NCBI RefSeq assembly: GCF_000803065.1
Contig: NZ_JSXI01000010.1
Location: 1-54,975, forward strand
Origin: Sphingomonas sp. ERG5
GTDB lineage: Bacteria > Pseudomonadota > Alphaproteobacteria > Sphingomonadales > Sphingomonadaceae
Direction of reading: 5' to 3'
Length of the DNA: 54,975 bases
The notes below the pieces were generated by a model. The model saw only the letters and a program-made list of their open reading frames with translations. It ran no database searches and was not told where the DNA came from. Of this stretch, positions 50,486 through 54,975 are shown one piece after another. The translations under genes and the position numbers were made by a program. Numbering within the stretch: position 1 is the stretch's first letter; every line of letters begins with the position of its first letter.

Positions 50486-51189
50486 ATCGACTGACCACGG
50501 CGGTACTGCTCGCGGCGGGTGCCGGCACCCGCCTGCGATCGGCCGCCGATTCCAAACCCTTGTGCGTCGTTGGCGGCAAACCGCTGATCGACCATGCGAT
50601 CGAACGCATGGCATCAGCGGGGATCCGCCGCGTCATCGTCACGACCGGCTATCGTGCCGACGCGATCGAGGCGCATCTTGCCGCGCGCGACTGGCCGGTC
50701 ATGGTCGAGACCGCGCTGACCGCCGACTGGCGCCAGCCCAATGGCGTGTCCGCCCTTGCCGCCGCGCCGTTGCTGGCGGGCGAAGCGACGCTGCTGGCGA
50801 TGTGCGACCATCTCGTCGATCCCAGCCTCTATGCGCGCATGGCCGACACCGGCGCGGGTGACGGGCTCAATCTCGGGATCGATCGCCGGCTCGGCCACCC
50901 TTGGGTCGACCCCGGTGACGTGACCTTCGTCGCGACCGAGGGCGACCGGATCGTCGCGATCGGCAAGGGCATGGCGCCGCATGATTGCTACGACACCGGC
51001 GTGTTCGCGGTCGGGGCGCCGTTCTTCGCCGCGCTGGAAACGCTGGCCGAACCGTCGATCACCGATGCGGTCCGCCTGCTCGCCGCGCGCCGCGCCGCGG
51101 GCGTGGTCGATTGCAGCGATATCGACTGGATCGATGTCGACGATCCCAAGGCGCTCGCCGCCGCCGAGCAATGGCTGGCGGGCGGGTGA
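50482..51189 (+). CDS. Nucleotidyltransferase, inositol-1-phosphate cytidylyltransferase-like
   Basis: A 235-residue NTP-transferase domain protein from a GTG that overlaps the ino1 stop (GTGA). TTAVLLAAGAGTRLRSAADSKPL carries the G-x-G-T-R nucleotide loop and catalytic Lys; MCDHLVDPSLY holds the metal Asp and WIDVDDPKAL the C-terminal one. Its translational coupling to ino1 suggests the substrate is the inositol phosphate, making CDP-inositol. A sugar-1-phosphate remains possible. Confidence 0.85.
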   Translation: MNRLTTAVLLAAGAGTRLRSAADSKPLCVVGGKPLIDHAIERMASAGIRRVIVTTGYRADAIEAHLAARDWPVMVETALTADWRQPNGVSALAAAPLLAGEATLLAMCDHLVDPSLYARMADTGAGDGLNLGIDRRLGHPWVDPGDVTFVATEGDRIVAIGKGMAPHDCYDTGVFAVGAPFFAALETLAEPSITDAVRLLAARRAAGVVDCSDIDWIDVDDPKALAAAEQWLAGG

Positions 51190-51291
51190 ATTTCGTGCGG
51201 ATGCGGTCGACACGACGGTTGACATGGGCCCCGCGCTAACGGATTTCAGGCGCTTCCCGGGACAACACCGGATCCAATAACAGGGGGCGTC

Positions 51292-52749
51292 ATGGCGAAC
51301 GGGTTTCGGGCAGCACGGGAGTTGCGTGCCGCGAAGAGGGGGCCACGCACCGCGATGCTGGCCTGTGCGATGGCCGCCCTGCTTTCGGCCTGCGCCACCG
51401 ACGCCAATGCCGACAAGCCGAAGAGCGCGAGCGATTCCGCCCCGGGCAAGCGCTACAGCCACGATCCCTATCCCTCGACCTACAAAGCCTATCCCGGCAC
51501 CCCGACGCTGATCACCAATGTCACGATCTTCGACGGCGAAGGCGGGACTTTCGCCAAGGGACAGGTGCTGTTCGCCGACGGCAGGATCGTCGCGGTCGGT
51601 GAGACCGTCACCGCGCCCGAGGGCGCAACGGTGATCGACGGCACCGGCAAGGTCGTCACCCCCGGCATCATCGATATCCATAGCCATCTCGGCGATTATC
51701 CCTCGCCCGGGGTCGAAGCCAATTCGGACGGCAATGAAGCGACCGGCCCGATCACCGCCGATGTCTGGGCCGAGCATAGCGTCTGGCCGCAGGACCCGGG
51801 GTTCAGCCGCGCGCTGACCAATGGCGGCGTCACCACGCTGCAGATCCTGCCCGGATCGGCCAACCTGATGGGCGGCCGGTCGGTCGTGCTCAAGAATGTC
51901 TATGCGCGCACCATGCAGGGCATGAAATTCCCCGGCGCGCCCTATGGCCTGAAGATGGCGTGCGGCGAGAATCCCAAGCGCGTCTATGGCAGCAAGGGCC
52001 GCCAGCCATCGACCCGGATGGGCAATATCGCGGTCGATCGCCAGACCTGGGCGAAGGCGGTCGAGTATAAGCGCAAATGGGACAAATATGAGAAGGAGGG
52101 CGGCGACGCCCCCACGCGCGACATCGCGATGGACACGCTGCGTGGCGTGCTCGACGGCGAAATCCTGGTGCAGAACCATTGCTACCGCGCCGACGAAATG
52201 GCCATCGTCATGGATATGGCCAAGGAATTCGGCTATCATGTCAGTGCCTTCCACCACGCGGTCGAGGCCTACAAGATCGGCGACCTGTTGAAGGCCAACG
52301 GCACCTGCGCCGCGGTCTGGGCCGACTGGTGGGGCTTCAAGATGGAAAGCTATGACGCGATCAGCGAGAATCTCGCGCTGCTGCAAAAGGCCGGCACGTG
52401 CGCGATGATCCATAGCGACGACGAGAACGGCATCCAGCGGTTGAACCAGGAAGTCGCCAAGGCGCTCGCCGCCGGACGGCGCGCCGGGATCGACATTTCC
52501 GACGCGGTGGCGTGGGAATGGCTGACGATCAATCCGGCCAAGGCACTTGGCATCGCCGACCGGACCGGCAGCCTGAAAGCGGGCAAGATGGCCGATGTCG
52601 TGCTGTGGAACGGCAATCCGTTCAGTGTCTATTCGCGGCCCGACAAGGTGTGGATCGACGGCGCGCTGCTCTACGATGCGAACAATCCGAAACTGAGGCC
52701 GGTGTCCGACTTCGAGCTTGGCCAGCCCGGCGCGGGAGATGTGAAGTGA
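51292..52749 (+). CDS. Amidohydrolase family lipoprotein
   Basis: A 485-residue protein with a long basic N-terminus, then AMLACAMAALLSAC (lipobox, Cys34). The amidohydrolase barrel has VVTPGIIDIHSHLGDY with the metal pair His130-x-His132, a third region QNHCYRADEMAIVMDMAKEFGYHVSAFHHAVEAYK and IHSDDENGIQ with the final Asp. LGIADRTGSLKAGKMADVVLWNGNPF is the usual C-terminal strand set. Imidazolonepropionase/dipeptidase-like; substrate unknown. GGGGG lies upstream of the ATG. Translationally coupled to the next gene (GTGA). Confidence 0.9.
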   Translation: MANGFRAARELRAAKRGPRTAMLACAMAALLSACATDANADKPKSASDSAPGKRYSHDPYPSTYKAYPGTPTLITNVTIFDGEGGTFAKGQVLFADGRIVAVGETVTAPEGATVIDGTGKVVTPGIIDIHSHLGDYPSPGVEANSDGNEATGPITADVWAEHSVWPQDPGFSRALTNGGVTTLQILPGSANLMGGRSVVLKNVYARTMQGMKFPGAPYGLKMACGENPKRVYGSKGRQPSTRMGNIAVDRQTWAKAVEYKRKWDKYEKEGGDAPTRDIAMDTLRGVLDGEILVQNHCYRADEMAIVMDMAKEFGYHVSAFHHAVEAYKIGDLLKANGTCAAVWADWWGFKMESYDAISENLALLQKAGTCAMIHSDDENGIQRLNQEVAKALAAGRRAGIDISDAVAWEWLTINPAKALGIADRTGSLKAGKMADVVLWNGNPFSVYSRPDKVWIDGALLYDANNPKLRPVSDFELGQPGAGDVK

Positions 52750-54056
52750 AGCGCCTCCTGCTCTGCACCGCCGCGTCATTGCTCGCCGCTGCCGCACTGC
52801 CCGCCACCGCCCAGTCGGTCGCGATCGTTAACGCAAAGCTGGTGATCGGCGACGGCAGCGCGCCGATCGAACGCGGCACCGTCGTGGTGCGCGACGGCAG
52901 GATCGTCGCGGCCGGCGCGAATGTCGCGGCCCCGGCCGGGATGGAAACGATCGATGCCGGTGGCCGCTGGGTCACGCCGGGCATCGTCGCCGGGTTCACC
53001 CGGATGGGCATCATCGAAGTCGATGGCGTATCGCAGACCAATGATTCGGGCGCATCGAGCAGCCCGTTCCATGCCGCGCTCGACATTTCGCTCGCGGTCA
53101 ATCCGCGCACCAGTTCGATCCCGCTCAACCGCGCCGAGGGCGTGACGCGCGCGATCGTCGCGCCCGACAATAACGGATCCGTCTTCGCCGGCCTGGGCGC
53201 AGTGATCGATCTGGGCGCCGACCGCGATGCGGTGACGCGCCCGCGCGCCTTCCAGTTCATGGAATATGGCGAATCCGGTGCACGCGCCGCGGGCGGCAGC
53301 CGCCCGGCGGCGATCGCGCAGTTCCGCAACGCGCTGGCCCAGGCGCGCGATTATGCGCGCAACCCGGCGGGTTATGCCGATCTCGGCAAGAATGCCTTGC
53401 TTACCCGTGCCGATGCCGAGGCGCTGGGCGCCGTGGTCACGGGGCGCATGCCGCTGCTGATCCATGTCGAGCGCGCCTCCGACATATTGGTGCTGCTTGA
53501 CCTCAAAAAGGAAATGCCCGCGTTGAAGCTGGTGTTCGTCGGGGCGGCGGAAGGCTGGATGGTGGCGCCGCAGATCGCCGCCGCGCATGTGCCAGTGATC
53601 GCCAGCGCGCTGACCGACCTGCCCGCATCGTTCGAACAGCTCGGATCGACCCAGTCGAACATCGGCCGGATGAAGGCGGCGGGCGTCCAGGTCGGCATCG
53701 GCATGATCAACGACAATGAGGCACGCCAGGCACGGCTCGAAAAACAATATGCCGGCAATTTGGTCGCGCTGACCAGATTGCCCGGCGCGACCGGGCTCGA
53801 CTGGAACAGCGCGTTCGCCGCGATCAGCTCGATCCCGGCCGAGGCGATCGGGCTGGGCGGCGAAATCGGCTCGCTGCGTCCGGGACGGCGCGGCGATGTG
53901 GTGATCTGGAGCGGCGACCCGCTCGAGCTCGACACGGCGGCGCTCAGCGTGTGGATCGACGGCGTCAAGCAACCGCTCGAAACGCGCCAGGGCATGCTGC
54001 GCGACCGCTATCTGCAACCACAGGAAGGCGCGCTGCCCAAGGCGTATCAACGCTGA
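52746..54056 (+). CDS. Amidohydrolase-like exported protein lacking the HxH metal motif
   Basis: A 436-residue paralogue of the preceding gene, from the GTG at 52746 overlapping its stop. Sec signal MKRLLLCTAASLLAAAALPATAQS. The β-sandwich and barrel start match (VAIVNAKLVIGDGSAPIERGTVVVRDGRIVAAG), but where the metal pair is expected it reads WVTPGIVAGFTRMG: Gly-Phe-Thr replaces His-x-His. The C-terminus has the normal GEIGSLRPGRRGDVVIWSGDP. It may be a non-catalytic partner of the first protein in the periplasm, or use another mechanism. Confidence 0.88.
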   Translation: MKRLLLCTAASLLAAAALPATAQSVAIVNAKLVIGDGSAPIERGTVVVRDGRIVAAGANVAAPAGMETIDAGGRWVTPGIVAGFTRMGIIEVDGVSQTNDSGASSSPFHAALDISLAVNPRTSSIPLNRAEGVTRAIVAPDNNGSVFAGLGAVIDLGADRDAVTRPRAFQFMEYGESGARAAGGSRPAAIAQFRNALAQARDYARNPAGYADLGKNALLTRADAEALGAVVTGRMPLLIHVERASDILVLLDLKKEMPALKLVFVGAAEGWMVAPQIAAAHVPVIASALTDLPASFEQLGSTQSNIGRMKAAGVQVGIGMINDNEARQARLEKQYAGNLVALTRLPGATGLDWNSAFAAISSIPAEAIGLGGEIGSLRPGRRGDVVIWSGDPLELDTAALSVWIDGVKQPLETRQGMLRDRYLQPQEGALPKAYQR

Positions 54057-54105
54057 ACCTGCCGGCGACCGGCGGAGCACTGCCTTGCCGGTCGCAGCGA
54101 CCTGA

Positions 54106-54230
54106 ATTTCCCGTCGCTGCGGGAAATCCTGCGGGAAAATGTTTTTTTGAGCGTTCTGCGGGAATTTCTGCGGGAATTTTGTTGGAGCGTTACGGGAATT
54201 TTTCCGGCGGCTTGCGGGAAAATCGGGAAA
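54106..54230. repeat. GCGGGAA repeat cluster after the amidohydrolase genes
   Basis: TGCGGGAAA/T-like words start at 54118, 54130, 54157, 54169, 54191 (TACGGGAAT), 54213 and 54222 (ATCGGGAAA). The first pairs with ATTTCCCG (54106-54113) and CGGGAAAT (54120-54127) as a hairpin. A run of seven T lies at 54142-54148. Possibly terminator plus repeat expansion. Confidence 0.6.
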
Positions 54231-54975
54231 TGGCGGCGGGTGGAGGTCATGCTTTGCTCAAATCCGGGCGTGCGTGATGACGGGCCTGCGCGATTCAACC
54301 GGTTTGGCGGAGGGCCTTCGCCTGCGATGTGAAGCGCGCGCTATGGGGGTGAGCATGGCAGTGGCTGGGGGTTGGGTGAATCGATCCACTTTGGGCGGGC
54401 ACGTCGATAGGTAAGTATTGGCGGCCGGGCGAGATATGGGACACCCTATTGTTGCATATCTCCAGTGCCAGGCGAGCGTCTGGGATTTGGAATATATCTA
54501 TGTTCTTTCAATGACATGACGCGCACTTGACGAGCCAACGTGCGACACATCGCGCTTTTTTGAAGCTCGCTACAGCGTATTAGTTACGGCTAGCGAGGCT
54601 TGGCAATCAATGCACCTCCCTTCGGCCCAAACGACACCGATAATCCTCCGGTGTCGGTGCCAGGGTTTCCATTACCACGCTGATTTACGTGACGCGCAAT
54701 GCTGGGAAGACGATGTGAGCGAGACGGGCCGTGGTGCGAAGCTATCGCTTAACCCACCAGAGTAAAAGGGGGGTGGCGCACGTGTCACTGTAACACCAAA
54801 TGCAGTCTCACAACCCGCCCAAATATCGCTCATTCCGCAGTGTCTGCTTTCCGGTAATGAGGGCCGAAAGCTGCCGACCCCGTGCAGCCTCCTTTACTCG
54901 ACACCGCCTCGCCCAATCTCCCCCGAGGTGAGGCAGGCAGACTATTGTAGAAGCTATGTTAGCATGGGGGGGGGG
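54231..54975. other. Non-coding right end of window
   Basis: No convincing gene on either strand. GC content falls visibly from about 54420 onward. CGACACCG (54632-54639) and CGGTGTCG (54649-54656) form an 8-bp hairpin without a U-tract. No tRNA-like cloverleaf was recognised. The last bases are a run of G, which may be a contig end or sequencing artefact. Confidence 0.5.

Noticed and set aside
54142..54975. Right end as a tRNA/attachment site for an island
   Set aside because: No cloverleaf or integrase seen; the only structure is a short hairpin at 54632-54656, and the terminal G run looks like a sequence end.

Overview
The window looks like chromosomal DNA of a high-GC alphaproteobacterium of the order Sphingomonadales. 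Evidence is the strong GC3 codon bias, the gene neighbourhoods (pyrE-pdxJ-acpS-lepB; coxBA ... ctaB-ctaG-coxC-surf1-thrC), and dispersed palindromes built on CCGTTCGTTTCGAGCG, which I associate with sphingomonads from memory. Most of it is ordinary housekeeping sequence. The window ends in a run of G that may be a contig end.

Layout. 1-690: a gene tail and one hypothetical gene. 686-2771: lysC and ubiG, divergent. 2860-5594: a DUF3829-type lipoprotein and a Tat-exported PhoD-type phosphatase. 5722-11141: a surface-glycan region with three glycosyltransferase-like genes, a DUF2141 protein and a polytopic membrane protein. 11125-15590: a leftward run pyrE-pdxJ-acpS-lepB-AI-2E-type permease-maiA with start/stop overlaps. 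15782-18680: coxB-coxA and a strong terminator. 18741-28690: an accessory island. 28811-34375: the rest of the cytochrome oxidase operon (ctaB, small protein, ctaG, coxC, DUF3291, DUF983, SURF1) and thrC. 34418-38148: an rRNA-type methyltransferase, ccmAB, a mini-zincin, pterin dehydratase and an SDR. 38640-40981: a two-gene OpuC-type osmolyte importer. 42088-45886: the branched-chain 2-oxoacid dehydrogenase E1a-E1b-E2 operon. 46090-48379: a FAH-family hydrolase divergent from an acyl-CoA dehydrogenase. 48485-51189: an inositol block (CDP-alcohol phosphatidyltransferase, inositol-3-phosphate synthase, sugar/inositol nucleotidyltransferase). 51292-54056: two amidohydrolase-like proteins. 54057-54975: no gene found.

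The most unusual part is the island at about 19.7-27.8 kb. It is a class II lanthipeptide-type RiPP locus wedged between coxA and ctaB. Three near-identical Nif11-type precursor genes sit in tandem, each with its own copy of the upstream region. They are followed by a LanM synthetase whose cyclase zinc site reads Cys...Cys-Cys, the ProcM-like version. Next come a 327-residue protein of uncertain fold (possibly ABBA prenyltransferase-like) and a protein with two apparent triphosphate-tunnel (CYTH/VTC-like) domains. A divergent gene encodes a short relative of the SelO AMP-transferase pseudokinase family. I know of no described RiPP pathway that combines LanM, a SelO-like protein and a tandem triphosphate-tunnel protein. 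No dedicated exporter or leader peptidase is visible.
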